Assembly: GCF_022458985.1 (NCBI RefSeq)
Contig: NC_061775.1
Coordinates: 27,052,319-27,116,318, forward strand
Reading direction: 5' to 3'
From: Mugil cephalus
Lineage: Eukaryota > Chordata > Actinopteri > Mugiliformes > Mugilidae
Length of the DNA: 64,000 nt
The position numbers and the translations under genes are program-made. Under the pieces are notes generated by a model, which was given only the letters and a program-made list of their open reading frames with translations, had not been told where the DNA came from and searched no databases. Positions 1 through 11,500 of this stretch are shown piece after piece (the first letter of the stretch is position 1; each line of letters starts with the position of its first letter).

Positions 1-2980
1 AAACAATAAACGCATCTGAAGTTTTATCGGTTTGCAGATAATCGTAAATGAATTGAAACATTGGCCCGATGATTCATTCTGAGCATTATTCAGAATGTGG
101 GAACAGTCCTTGATAATCCACCTCGTAGTTCAATCAGGAGAAGCAACAGGGTCTAAGGCAGCAACAGAGGAAAGGTCATTGGTGACGTGAAGCAGCTTCA
201 TTAAACACACCTACGATAGTGAGTCAAAATAAAGACAGAAGAGTCCAGAGACACAATGAAAAGAATCAAAGCCCAGATGCTCAGACGCTGATTAACTCGA
301 CAACAGAAATATCATCGGATAAGATGAATTAGGGAACAAAAGTAACAGAGAAAAGTAGATCCAGAGAAGAAATATTTACTGTCGCTGCAAAAAGCTTCAG
401 GAATTAATTACAGTTTGACAAAAGAATACAACCAACTTAAAGTGTAGAAGTGGTTGAATAGTGGGAGAACTGCTCTTAGGAAACCAAATATTACACTAAT
501 ATAATATAATATAATATAATATAATATAATATAATATAATATAATATAATATAATATAATGTGACTTGCACTTGAGAACTACATTACATTGTGGTGTCTC
601 CTCCATTTTGTCTCTGTGTGAATGACTAAAAAATGGTTGAAGAGGTGGAGCTAAAGTAAAGTTTGAGGCAGACAGTCAACATTAACTCTCTGTGAAGTTT
701 TAACATGGAGGTCAATGGGCCGTTGACTTGTATTTGGAGCCTCAAGTTACTTTTATTTTTATTTTCAGTCCTGCAGATGTTTGTACTACTTTTTGAACCT
801 GTTTGAACCGTTCAACATATTTGTAACAAGGCAGTTGCGTTTAAAACTGAGTCTTGGTGCTTGTTCCATCATGTTACCACATAAAAAACAATACAGACGC
901 TCAACCTTGTAGAAAACTATCGGACCACATGCGTGTTTTTGATCTGAGTGCTTCCACCTAATCTCCGGGATGTTCCCTGTACGTCTGGCGCCTGCGTCGG
1001 TCCCTTCCTTCTCTTTTTCCTGAACCAGACTCAATTAAGATCACATCAGCAGCTTGAAGATCGGCTCGGAGGAAACGTATCGGACTCGCCGACCCTTAAA
1101 TCAATCACAGCCTCCTGTGAGTCACCGCGGCCTTCAGGGTTCCAGCTGAAGAGGTCATTTTTCAAGATTTTAAACATCGCTGGTCCCGGAATGGACAGCG
1201 TACTTGCTCGCAGGTGAACAATTATAAATGAGATAGAGGTGAACTTTCTTAGACCAAGGACGAATTCAAAAAAAACATCCATAATGGTATGAACCCAGAT
1301 TAAGAATAAACGTTAGCACTTGTCAACACATGAGATCAGACGATCAGAACGAGACTCACAAATCACCTTATCATATTTTATTAACTAAATGATTTATGAA
1401 TCTGAAAAAAGTGTCAACACAGGCATTAAGTGGTTTGACCTTAGTGTTAATACCATGACAAGTACTTCATCCTTTTCAATTTTTTTTAGCACAGAAAGAT
1501 AAAACACTTCTGGCTCATATTTCATTCATCAAATCGGCTGAAAATTAGTTTAAATCATTTTTGTCTGTATAATCAACAAGGTTGCAGAAACTGAGACTTC
1601 AGTCCTCGATGCAGTGGAATCACAGACCGCACAAAAAGTGGTGGCCATGACAGCTACTCAAAGATTGAGCTGAAACAACTGACTATATATACTACGGACA
1701 AATCTATCGTGACATCACCAACTGGTTCCTGAACCTTGAAAATGAAGCTAAAATGAAATGAAGTAGGCGGAGCCTGCGGTTGCCATGTTGAAAAAAAATG
1801 TTAGATTGACAGATCTGGAACTGATCCGACAAACTGAGCACAGAATATATTATTCATTTCCTTAATTTAAGAATTTCCTCCCGACTCCTATGAGGCTCTG
1901 AGGGACAAAAGAGACACACGACAGAGGCCAAGAGGGACGGAAAAGGACAAGGAGGTGTGGAAAGAGAGAAATGTTAAGAGAGCGTCCTCTTCATTCCTGT
2001 GTTAATCAGTGGGGATTGTGACGGGAGCGGAGGACGACTGTGATCGAGTCCTGTCGAATGACACAGAATCTGAGCCTGTGCTGCTCCGGGCTTATCTGGC
2101 GGCCTGATGAAAATTACCCCCTCATACCGGACTCGTATACTTTAATCAGATATGACCCGAGCCAGACAAATGCTCGATTCCACCTCATCCTTTCCTCCCC
2201 CTCCCTCCCTACGTCCTGCAGGCTGAATTAAGCTCTCTTGTGTCACTCGTCACCCGTCATCCTCACGTCCCCGCTCGTATTAATAAAAAAAAAAATCTTC
2301 TCTCCCTAAAACCACCAAGGTCACTCTCGCTTTTCTCTCTGGTGTCAGATCCTAATCCTCGGCAGCACTTAGCTGAGCTGAGCTGCAGAAAGTGGGTTCG
2401 CTCTTCGATGTGCAGGCCATGATCCTTATCCACAACCTTCTGCCCTTTTCCGTGACACTTCCCGTTAAATGAACGTCTTATGGCCTCGGCAGGTCTGCTG
2501 TTTGAGGCATTTCAATAATTCCATAACATGGAGGTAAAATATCGTTGGATTCATTTGCTCTTGACTAAAGAGAACTGAACAGGACGTACATTTCAAGGTG
2601 TAAATTGTGCTGACTTGTGCAGCCAGAGCTTATCACGATTTGCTGATCGGGGCCAAAGCTGTTTGCCTGCAGACGTATTTTGTTTCTCTGTATTGCTAAC
2701 ACCACATTTACTCAAAAAGGTGCGTTACCTGACTCCTAGACTTTTAAGAACCGGGTGTAACCATGTCAAGCCAACAATTAGTTGTAACATATGAGGAAAA
2801 CTAGAGCATTGAGATCAATTTTGAAGCTCAGTTTGGCGTCGCCATCTTGGCAGCGCCTGAACTCAGCTAATTCACAAATGGTTTAACAGAGGTGTAGGAT
2901 TTAAAGGTTTGTTTCTGCTGTAGAGTTGGACATTTTAAAATGTGAGTCTAAAGGGAATAACTCACATTTGGAGCCAGCTT
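1..2980. other. Intergenic, no gene seen
   Basis: No open frame here shows splice-compatible exons or a recognisable protein family. The short frames lack domain signatures. The only clear structure is an (ATAAT)n microsatellite, listed separately, and a purine-rich patch near 1,910-1,980. Composition is that of ordinary AT-rich teleost spacer. Confidence 0.6.
497..560. repeat. (ATAAT)n pentanucleotide microsatellite
   Basis: About 13 perfect copies of the 5-bp unit ATAAT run uninterrupted and stop at GTGACTTGCA. Perfection over this length suggests the locus is still length-variable. Confidence 0.95.
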
Positions 2981-2984
2981 CACA

Positions 2985-3032
2985 TGGGGCCCCGGCAGGT
3001 TAGAACCCAGAACCTTCTTGCTGTGCAGCATC
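2985..3032 (-). repeat. SINE head fragment (V-SINE-like)
   Basis: The segment reads GGTTAGAACCCAGAACC followed by TTCTTGCTGTG. This resembles the reverse complement of the tRNA-derived head (B box) of the SINE copies at 22.0 and 60.4 kb. Only the head remains, so the family call is tentative. Confidence 0.45.
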
Positions 3033-3954
3033 AAAATATATAAATAAAATATTACATCTTGTACTTACACCACCCGTCTTTGTCCATCACACCATGGATT
3101 CATCCCTGGGTTCCTCTGAGACCTCTCAGACTAGAAGGGAACAGTGCAAATTAACACTTTTCACAATAGACTTATCTCTAGGTTATGTTTCGCTTAAACA
3201 TTAAACTTAAAAACTGAAAGTTATGACAGAAATATCCAAAAGTGAAATATCTCAAAAGCGATTAAGCATCAGAAGACCAGGACATGCTTCCGCGGGAGTA
3301 GTTGCAATGAGTATTATTTCTACAAGTTGAAAAGAATCCAGAATAACTACAAAGATGAAAGTATTACAGAGGCACAAAAAGAGACTTTATTTATGCAGCA
3401 ATAACCAAGCTTGTTACCAATCTCAATTTCAAACCATCTAAACTTTGAGATGATTCTTGCATCCTGGCAGAGATTCGTTTTAGAAGCGCTCTTGTAGCTC
3501 ATGCACTCCAGAGGCACTTGCAGGATATCTGTGTAATCATGTCAGGAAGAGGTCAACCTTCATCTACTCCCTCATTCCTCGCTGGATATTCTGCAGGTAA
3601 CTAGGACACGCAGCAATATTGATTTTCCACCAGTGAAATGAAATGGGCTCGGTGTATTTTGAAGCCCTCTATCAGACCCACAGTATCCTCTTCTAACTGT
3701 AGGTCAAAGGGACACTGGTGTCCTGACCGTGCTGTAATTTGACCAGAGAAATGCACGGACACACAAAAAACAAAGCAGAATTTTATAAAATTGTGTGTTT
3801 TCGTAGTTCGGCTTTCAGTGAAGCCTTGTTTCCAGTATCTGCTCATTGTCTGTTCATTGAAACTAAACGTTTCTGCTGATCAGTCAGAAGAGTCTGATCC
3901 CATTATTTAGCTGGAACCACTTCAGTTCTGGGATGTCGGTGGTTTCCTCTCATC

Positions 3955-4475
3955 TCATGAACTGATGCTTCAGGTCCTTTCACAACATTTTTATTGGATG
4001 AAGGTCAAGACTTTGACTTGTTCCTAAACCTTCATCTGGTTCTTCTGGAGAACCACTGGTGTTCTTGGGCTCCTTGTCTTCCTCCATGACCCAGTTTCTC
4101 TTCACAATCAGCTCATGGACTCATGTCCTGACATTTTCTTTCAGAGTTCACTGGTAGAATTCACAGTTCATTGGTCCATCAATGATGAGCAGATGCAGCA
4201 GAACAGGCCCAAACCAGGACATTAGCGATGAGGTTCTGATGCTGGAATGCAGTGTTGGTTCATCTCCAAACATGACGATGCCCAAACATTTAAACCAAAC
4301 TATTCTACTCTGGTCTCATCTGTCCACTAAACATTGTCCCAATGGTCTTGTAGTAATGTTCTTTGTCCATCTCACCATGACTGTTGAGTGGATTCATCAA
4401 CATTAACATCAGCCAATGTGAGAGATTTTTGGAATCTTTTCCAGCCTGATGAGCAACAACCTTTTTTCTTTTTCA
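3955..4475 (-). mobile_element. Degenerate Tc1-like transposase remnant
   Basis: Read on the minus strand, the right part (about 4,420-4,465) encodes a stretch like AHQAGKDSKNLS. This matches the helix-turn-helix start of Tc1/mariner transposases, with AHQSGKGYKAIS-type sequence in fish copies. Further left come the diverged equivalents of the catalytic domain, in the right order. The frame is interrupted by many stops and indels. No terminal inverted repeats could be assigned. It is an old, dead copy; the small frames inside it should not be annotated as host genes. Confidence 0.7.
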
Positions 4476-4479
4476 TTCA

Positions 4480-6740
4480 ACTTCTGCATAAAATGGAGCT
4501 GGAAAATAAAATGTAAACATGACTGGAGTCATACGTGCAAGTAAAAAGCAAACGGCTGATAAAAAGTGTATGTATGCATGTTCACTTTAGAAAAAAGAAT
4601 CCTTCAAAACATACCTGTTATCAACAGGAAATGCCATCTCTAGTTAATATAAAAATGCAGTCTCTTTCTTGTTGTTGTTCCCGTTTGCAGAGGAGACTGT
4701 TGCCCTGATTTTTTTTACAATGACCCACTTTATTTCTTTCTGAAGCTCAACAGAGAATAAACCGTACAGTCATTAAAAGAATAATTAAATAAATGAACAG
4801 TGGTCCTAACATACGCCACGCTTGTCTGGTGAAATTAGGTCTTTGGCTCCTCAACAAAAATGATTAATTATTCCTTTTTTTCAAAGTTTAGTTTATATCC
4901 AGACTTATATTCGCCAGCTCTGAATGTTAACAGGTGACAGAAAATCTGGATTTAGCTTCCTGGATCATCATCCTCATCTGATATGACAAATAGAGGCTAT
5001 CCCCATTACATTAATCTCACAGCCCCGTTCAGCAGGAGATTAATCTTAAAAAATGGCCTCACCCGTTTGATCTTAATATTCCAAATGGGAAAAAAGAGAT
5101 AGATGAACATGCATTTTTGGAAGTGAATTGTGCATGTTTTTTGGGCTGTTTGCTCAGTTCGGGCTGAGATGCATTTCACGTGTTTCTCTGTCCTGCTGAG
5201 GGCGACTGCTTTTTTTTTTTTTTTTACTTTTTTATGTGCAAGGACCAGCTGACATTGGCTAAAGGCTGACACCATGTTCAACTTTGAACCTCCGTATCGC
5301 TGCAAACACCTTCGACCTCACGCCGGCTGCAGCGGCTGCAGCCCCAGAGGGATGAGATGAAAACGTTTACGATCTTTGCTGTGATATGGGAGGAACTCAA
5401 CCTTAAACCGAGTCACTTTGCATTCTCCCAACTTCAGAGCCAGGATACAGATAGGACGATATAAAATGTGGGAATATATTAGATAATTTCATGTGAGTTA
5501 TTCAGGATTTAAAAGTGGGATGAAATCTGGATGAATGACAGGAAAAATCAAACATTTATAGCGTTTTGGATGCACAAAAAATCTGTTCTTTCTGGGCTTT
5601 TTGTTCAGGTAATATGCCAAAAATTGCAAAGTCTACATGTTTCCAATATCAACCTTTGAAAGCAGAAAGTAGCTGAATGGTCAAAGTGTTATTCGTTGCA
5701 ATTCATATCTTCATTTAATATCGTTCCACTTAGTTAATTTACACCTCAATGCGATAAATTTAAAGTAGCTAAACTGTGGTTAACTGTGTTAGCAGCTACT
5801 GCTATGCTAACAGAAGCTAATTCTTTTTTTTTGAGTAAAGTCAGTTCTTTATCACAGATTGATAGCATCTTTATCGGCTGTAATACTAAGTAATTCCAGG
5901 AAGCAGTGGGAAAAAATGTGTTAAATTTAGCCTAGCTAGCTTTAGCTCAATTTAATTTGTTAAATTTATCTGTTTATTTAGGATTATACATTTTTTCTCA
6001 GATTCTTGTCGTAGCTAAATTTCAACCACTCTATTTTGGTTTCATTGCGAAGGCTAGCGCTCTCTGCTGGCCTGCTGTCAGTAATCAAAGGAGCTAACAT
6101 GAGCTCAGCTGCTTTTTGTAAGTGAACAAAACAGATATTTGTTGCTTTCAAATGAGAAAGAAAACTAAACAAGTTAAGAGTGTGTTTTTAGCTGATGATC
6201 GGCCTAAAGAATCTAAGCCTGACGAACAGAAGGGTTTTGGTGTTATATGTTTCCATCGGAGGGACTTAAGGATGCAGGAAATGTTCCCAACACTTTAACA
6301 AAACATCAGGAACCTAAACTTTAATGGGGATTCACCCGTTGTTTTTTTTTTTCCCTGGACAGCTGAGCTAATTACTCTCTGTGACGAGCAATAAAAGCTC
6401 GGAGGTGTCAGTGCTGAGTTATAACGTTCGGATGCGTCTGTCCCACAGCTGAACCAGAGGCACGACACATCTGGCACAGGGAGTTCCTCACAGCAGGCTT
6501 AATGAGCCAAAACCACTTCTGTTTAATAACTGAGTCATAGCTCCTTCTGTTTTTGACTGATTGTTGTTTCAGGAGTAGACAGGATGAGACTCTTCGAGCT
6601 TAACAGAAAGCAAAGACGGTGGGAAGTATAAAATGAGCAGAATAAAGTTGAATGCATCCTGAAGCAGATACCTTCACTCAGAGATGCTTTAACCTCATCT
6701 AGTGTCACTAACAAAACATAATGTCTCACGATGAGATTTT
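4480..6740. other. Intergenic, no gene seen
   Basis: No recognisable coding exon, RNA gene or element. It contains homopolymer T tracts near 5,211 and 5,824. The minus frame at 5,006-5,305 has no family resemblance and a lysine run created by the T tract. Confidence 0.55.
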
Positions 6741-6744
6741 AAAG

Positions 6745-7674
6745 GGAAGAAAGAGAAGAAACTGATGATCTACTGGGATTTTCCTGTTCAGCCATCTCTA
6801 GGGTTTAACAGAGAATGGTCCAAAAAAGAGAAAATGTCCAGTGAGCAGCAGTTAATGATGTGAGAGGTCAGAGGAGAATGAACAGACTGGTTGGAGATGA
6901 TAGAAAGGCAACAGTGACTCAAATAACCACTGGTTCCAACCAAGGAATGCAGAATACCATCTCTGAACACACAACACGTCCAACCTTGAAGAAGATGGAC
7001 TACAGCAGCAGAAGACCACACCGGGGGCCACTCCTGTCAGCTAAGAACAAGGAAACTAAGACTACAATTCACACAGGCTCACCAACACTGGACAATAGAA
7101 GAAGGAAAAACGTTGTCTGGTCTGATGCGTCTCGATTTCAGCTGCTACATTCAGATGTCAGGGTCAGAACTTAAACTACATGAAAGCATGGATCCATCCT
7201 GCCTTGTATCAACGGTTCAGGCTGCTGGTGGTGGTGTAATGGTGGGGGGGTCATGGTTTAAATGCCACAGTCTACCTGAGTATTGTTGCTGACCATGTCC
7301 ATCCCTTTATGACCACAGTGGACCATCTTCTGATGGCTACTTCCAGCAGGATAATGCACCATGTCACAAAGCTCATATCATCTCAAACTGGTTTCTGGAA
7401 CATGACGATGAGTTCCCTGTTCTCCAATGGTCTCCACAGTCACCAGATCTCAATCCAATAGATAGAGGAACCTTTGGGATGTGGTGGAACGGGAGATTCT
7501 CATCACAGATGTGCAGCCGACAAATCTGCAGCAACAGTGTGATGTTATCAGGTCAATATGGACCAAAATCTCTGAGGAATGTTGAAAGTATGACACCAAG
7601 AATTAAGGCAGTTCTGAAGGTAAAAGGGTCCAACCTTTGACTAGCGAGGTGTACCTAATAAAGTGGCCGGTGTA
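6745..7674 (+). mobile_element. Decayed Tc1-like transposon with right terminus
   Basis: The plus strand carries a Tc1-like transposase in pieces. A first open part ends near 7,174 and includes an RPHRGPLLSAKNKE-type segment and VVWSDASRFQL, the region of the first catalytic Asp. After stops and a frameshift come DGYFQQDNAPCHKA (second catalytic Asp) and QWSPQSPDLNPI (last catalytic position region) near 7,340-7,465. The right end, CCTAATAAAGTGGCCGG near 7,648-7,668, is the usual terminus of this fish family. The left terminal repeat is missing, so the copy is 5'-truncated. It is non-autonomous and dead. Confidence 0.85.
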
Positions 7675-10050
7675 GGCGATCTGCGGGATGAATTTAGTTT
7701 GTTCCAAGAAGCTACAACAAAAAGCGACTGTATTCAGGCTGTATTCTCATACAGAGCATCACATCATTGGAATTCAGCTCAGAGTCTCCATCATGTTGCT
7801 CCTTTAAAGTTAATGCAACAGAAAGGCTGGTTAGCGCCCATATATGTGAGCACTGATTGAGAAAACTGTTGGACCAACTTAAAAAACTTATTTTGATTGG
7901 ATGAAGTCTGTGTGAAGATAATGTATCAGTATATAATCTAATGAGGGAAAAATTCCTTTAAACCAAATAAACTGGTTCATTTACGACTTTCAGGACAAAA
8001 AAGGCAACTAGAAAAAAGATAAGTGCGTCTCTGAAAAAATCCGAAAAACGTCATGATTTTAGACACACAAAAACAAAACCTGAAGAAACTTAACTCACAC
8101 ACTTTGACTTGATTAAGAATAGTAGATTAATCGAACAAACTGTAATCCACAAAGGTAGACTGCCATGACTAAAGCAGAAAACTGAGCAGAAAACACCTGG
8201 CAAAAGGATCGCTGATGTAACTTAGCCTTCCAGCTAACTTAGCCGCATTTACGTTGTCAAAATGCTGATTAATGTGCACTGTTCCCTTTGAAATAAAGAA
8301 CTGAATTGAAACTTTATCTCTAAAAGACAACAATCCACGGAAAATGTATTTTTATGAAAACGTGCAGATGTGTCTGGGATCTCTGGGGTGGACGAGGTCG
8401 AGCTGGGATTCGGGAAAGATGGCGGTCACACTCTGTTTCCTGCAGCGACACTAAAGATCGGATGTAATGTATGAGGTGCAGCTAATTTCTCCAGATAACG
8501 AGCTGCTATAAATCATGAAAACGTGTTTTTGCACTTGTATTAATTGACTCTCACTGAGCATTGTTCAACTTCTATGGAAGCTCGTTGGTTCATGTGATAA
8601 AAAAAAACCTATATTGCTTTACTGCTTTTTGTTGCAGGTTGGTGCTTTGTACTTTTGGCTGTTGTTTTTTTTTACGTGTTCTTAGAGGTGCAGGTAAAAT
8701 CCGTGTGACTGAATGCGACCTTTCGGTTCCTCTCAGCTGATAGTAATGTCACCGTGATCGATACCACATTAACGCATTCCCCTCGTGCGCTCTCCTTTCC
8801 TGTGGGCTCCAAGGGTACCCGTCCCAGCGCCGCTCAGCAAAGTCACTCGTCAGTCGCCTCCGTCATGAATCATTAAGCAGTCGGCCTCTCGTCTGCCGCT
8901 GCGTCCGAATCGTGTTGCAGGGGGTTTCCCTGACATCACCGGTGACGGCTGAGCTGGTTCACTCGTTCACTCGTTCACTCGTTGCCTGTGAATGAAAGCT
9001 TTTTTTAATCATAATTTCTGTCCTCAAGTCGGGGTTAGAACCTGCTTTTAAAAATATCAAATTAAGAAAGAAATAAAGTCTGGGAAAAATGTCAGAAAAA
9101 AAGCTAGTGTGCACTTTTAAAAATCATGGGTTTATTGCTTTCCGAGGGATTTGTTTTGTGGTCTTCCCTCCCCTGCTGGTGTCCTCCATCACAGATGTGA
9201 TAATGGAATCCTCTGGCAAATGGGATTGTTTTGAATAGCCTCTCCAGGCTGTCTTCTCCCTGATGAAACACATTTGTTTCTGCTGCTTCTCCCTCCTCCG
9301 ACGTCCTCTCTGGGAAAATGGTCTTTTCGCAGCTCCCCCCCCCCCCAGATGTGTCAGAGAGACTAAATCTGCTATCTGAAAATTTAATTATCACAAATGG
9401 TGAGCTGGAGGAGACGGGGGCTTGCACAGACAGGACCGGCCCCGTTTAGTTACAGAGGGAGATTCCCGCTCAGTGCATTTAGACTGAGGTCTTCTCCCAG
9501 CTGAATCACAGAGGTGATACTCTCAGCAGCTCTAACTCGCTGCCAGTGTTGGGAGAAGTCCCTTTCACACAATGGTGCAATTAATGAATTTTTGTTTACG
9601 GGCTCTGGGAACAACAGGCAGGGAGGAAAAGCCACACACAGATACACAAGTTAACCACCAGTGTGTCCTTGGTGAATCTTCCTTGGTCAGGTGGTATTTG
9701 AACGGTACTTGGGTGTATTGAGTGTTACCTGGACTGGAGCTGATCTGTTGGGAACTGATTATGTCACATCTCCGATACAGCTTTGGTACCTGGTCTGTTT
9801 ACTGTGAGAGCTGTGAGTGAATCTAGTAAGAAAATCTGACCGTAATTTAACAAAATAATCTCAAGATGATAAATTAAAATGTGCACCCAGAGTCCTTTGA
9901 TTCTTCTCGCTGTTCCTGCAGAAGTGGAGAAGCTTTTTCAACGCTGCATAGAACATAAGTGCAGAATTGTTGGTCGACCGACTCAGAGGAACGACGGCTC
10001 GTCTGGTGTTTGCACTAGTTTTTACTCGTCATTTCTGAAGCCCAACGTAA
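7675..10050. other. Intergenic, no gene seen
   Basis: Nothing coding is recognisable. It holds a short dispersed repeat (7,905-8,000), a small tandem of CACTCGTT units near 8,960-8,983 and a C9 run near 9,338. The region at 8,750-8,930 is less AT-rich than its surroundings and could be conserved non-coding DNA, but nothing in the sequence alone proves that. Confidence 0.5.
7905..8000 (+). repeat. Dispersed ~90 bp repeat, copy 1
   Basis: GAAGATAATGTATCA, AAATTCCTTTAAACCAAAT and CATTTACGACTTTCAGGA occur in the same order and spacing as at 18,820-18,908, with scattered differences. It is an old interspersed repeat of unknown class. Confidence 0.65.
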
Positions 10051-10059
10051 ACCTGACTC

Positions 10060-10330
10060 ACGATAAACCCTAGAATACATGTTTCAAGACGAGACGGTTC
10101 TTAGGCATCTACACTGCAATAACAGCAAAATACTCTTATATTCAGTCAAATCATCTTCAAGATTCAAGAGTCTTCATTGTCATTATGAGAACATAACAAA
10201 ATTCTGCAGAGACCCTCTTGTATTAAGATTAATTTGCCAATGGGTTAAGCTTTTTTTTCTTGACAAAAATGTTAAAATAAGAAATTATTAAAATAAGCAC
10301 AAAGTTATTGTATCTGAAAAAAATAAAACA
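10060..10330. repeat. Diverged interspersed repeat fragments
   Basis: The phrase TTCAAGAGTCTTCATTGTCATTATGA and the segment from GCCAATGGGTTAAGC to TATTAAAATAAGC are of a kind found many times in fish genomes. I recognise them as repeat-derived but cannot name the family. The overlapping short open frames on both strands are by-products. Confidence 0.45.
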
Positions 10331-10499
10331 CCGTTTTGGATCCATTGGAAACATCCTCAAGAAACAAAAGTTCAGTTTCAACTTTAGGCTTCTTGTGTGT
10401 ACCAACCTGAACAACATGCACAACATGATGCTTCCACCCACTTTACCCAAACCATAGGTCTCTTTATCATTATCATTAGTTGAGAGTCTCACTGAAGGT

Positions 10500-10690
10500 T
10501 CTCAGTCATAAAAAAAAAAGACTTTTTATGGACATTTTATCTGAGAAGCTTCTTCAGTTCTGGGTTCTGACAGTATTTTTTTTAGAAGTGAGGAAGCTAC
10601 TTACGTCTTCAGGAAACTCTACAAGTCCAGTTGACTTTGCTTCATCTTGGAAAATAACAGGAACCTGGAAAGTGACATTTCCAGTTACAA
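10500..10690. repeat. Retroelement-end repeat, copy 1
   Basis: Contains GAGAAGCTTCTTCAGTTCTG and, 60 bp later, GAAGCTACTTACGTCTTCAGGAAACTC with AAGTCCAGTTGAC. These are hallmarks of a common fish repeat also present at 11,390-11,500 and 15,745-15,850. The family may be the terminal region of a Penelope-like element. The two facing GAAGC...TTC motifs make the copy partly palindromic. Confidence 0.5.
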
Positions 10691-11389
10691 TAAGATCAGG
10701 ATGGTTTAATGTTCATAATGTGGCTCCAGCCTTTCCTCCGTAATGATGACATTCATCAGCCACTGTTTGCGCAGTCGTTGTGTAACCGAAGTGACTGCGA
10801 CGGATTAATCTCACAGCAGTTTATATTTATGTGGACGGACGTCTGACCCTTCCTGTGGCGTCTTTCAGATCGGGTTCCCTGGAGGTGAGCGGCGAGCGTC
10901 CTTCTCGTGGACGCTTCAATTCATCTCCTGCCATTTACAGGGAGGGTGAACATGGGAGGAGCTGAAACATGCAGTGAACAGGATGTCAAGAAGGTAAAAA
11001 ATGATGTTCATGTAATGGGGATGTACTCACAGCAACCACCATGGTTTAATTTTATTACAGTGGCAGTGATGAAAATAACTGGCAGCCTGCACCAAACTGT
11101 CACTGACCTTGTGAGCAGGAAAACTGGATCCGTTCCTCCACGTTGGAGCCAGAGCCATAAATGGCAACGATCTACCCGACAACCATTAACATCTTAATTT
11201 GATGCATCCGCCGATGAGTTGTCTTTGCATGGTGCGTCCTGTTGCAACCCAGTATCATGCCAAAGTTGTGTACGTTGTGTGCTTGAATGTTCAGAAGAGA
11301 TGAAGACAAAAAGCCAACGCACGGTGGTTCAGTTAGTGGCAACGGTGAAGGACAAATCTGATCCCATCGGCTCGATTCAGGTCATGGTC

Positions 11390-11500
11390 CAAAAAAACAA
11401 AGCTGAAACAAGGGAATCTGGGCTTGTAGAGTTCCTAGAAGACATTGTGAAGACAAGTCTTCAGCTCTAAAGGTCTGATAGGGAGTTGAAGTATAGAATC
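11390..11500 (+). repeat. Retroelement-end repeat, copy 2
   Basis: ACAAAGCTGAA, GAGTTCCTAGAAGACATT and CTTCAGCTCTAAAGG line up with 15,748-15,830. The overlapping open frame (11,219-11,470) is explained by this repeat and is not a gene. Confidence 0.55.

Noticed and set aside
11219..11470. Open frame whose end (GLVEFLEDIV) resembles the SMC4 motif GMLEYLEDII
   Set aside because: The same DNA recurs as a non-coding repeat at 15,745-15,850, so the similarity is a coincidence of a repeat-derived frame.
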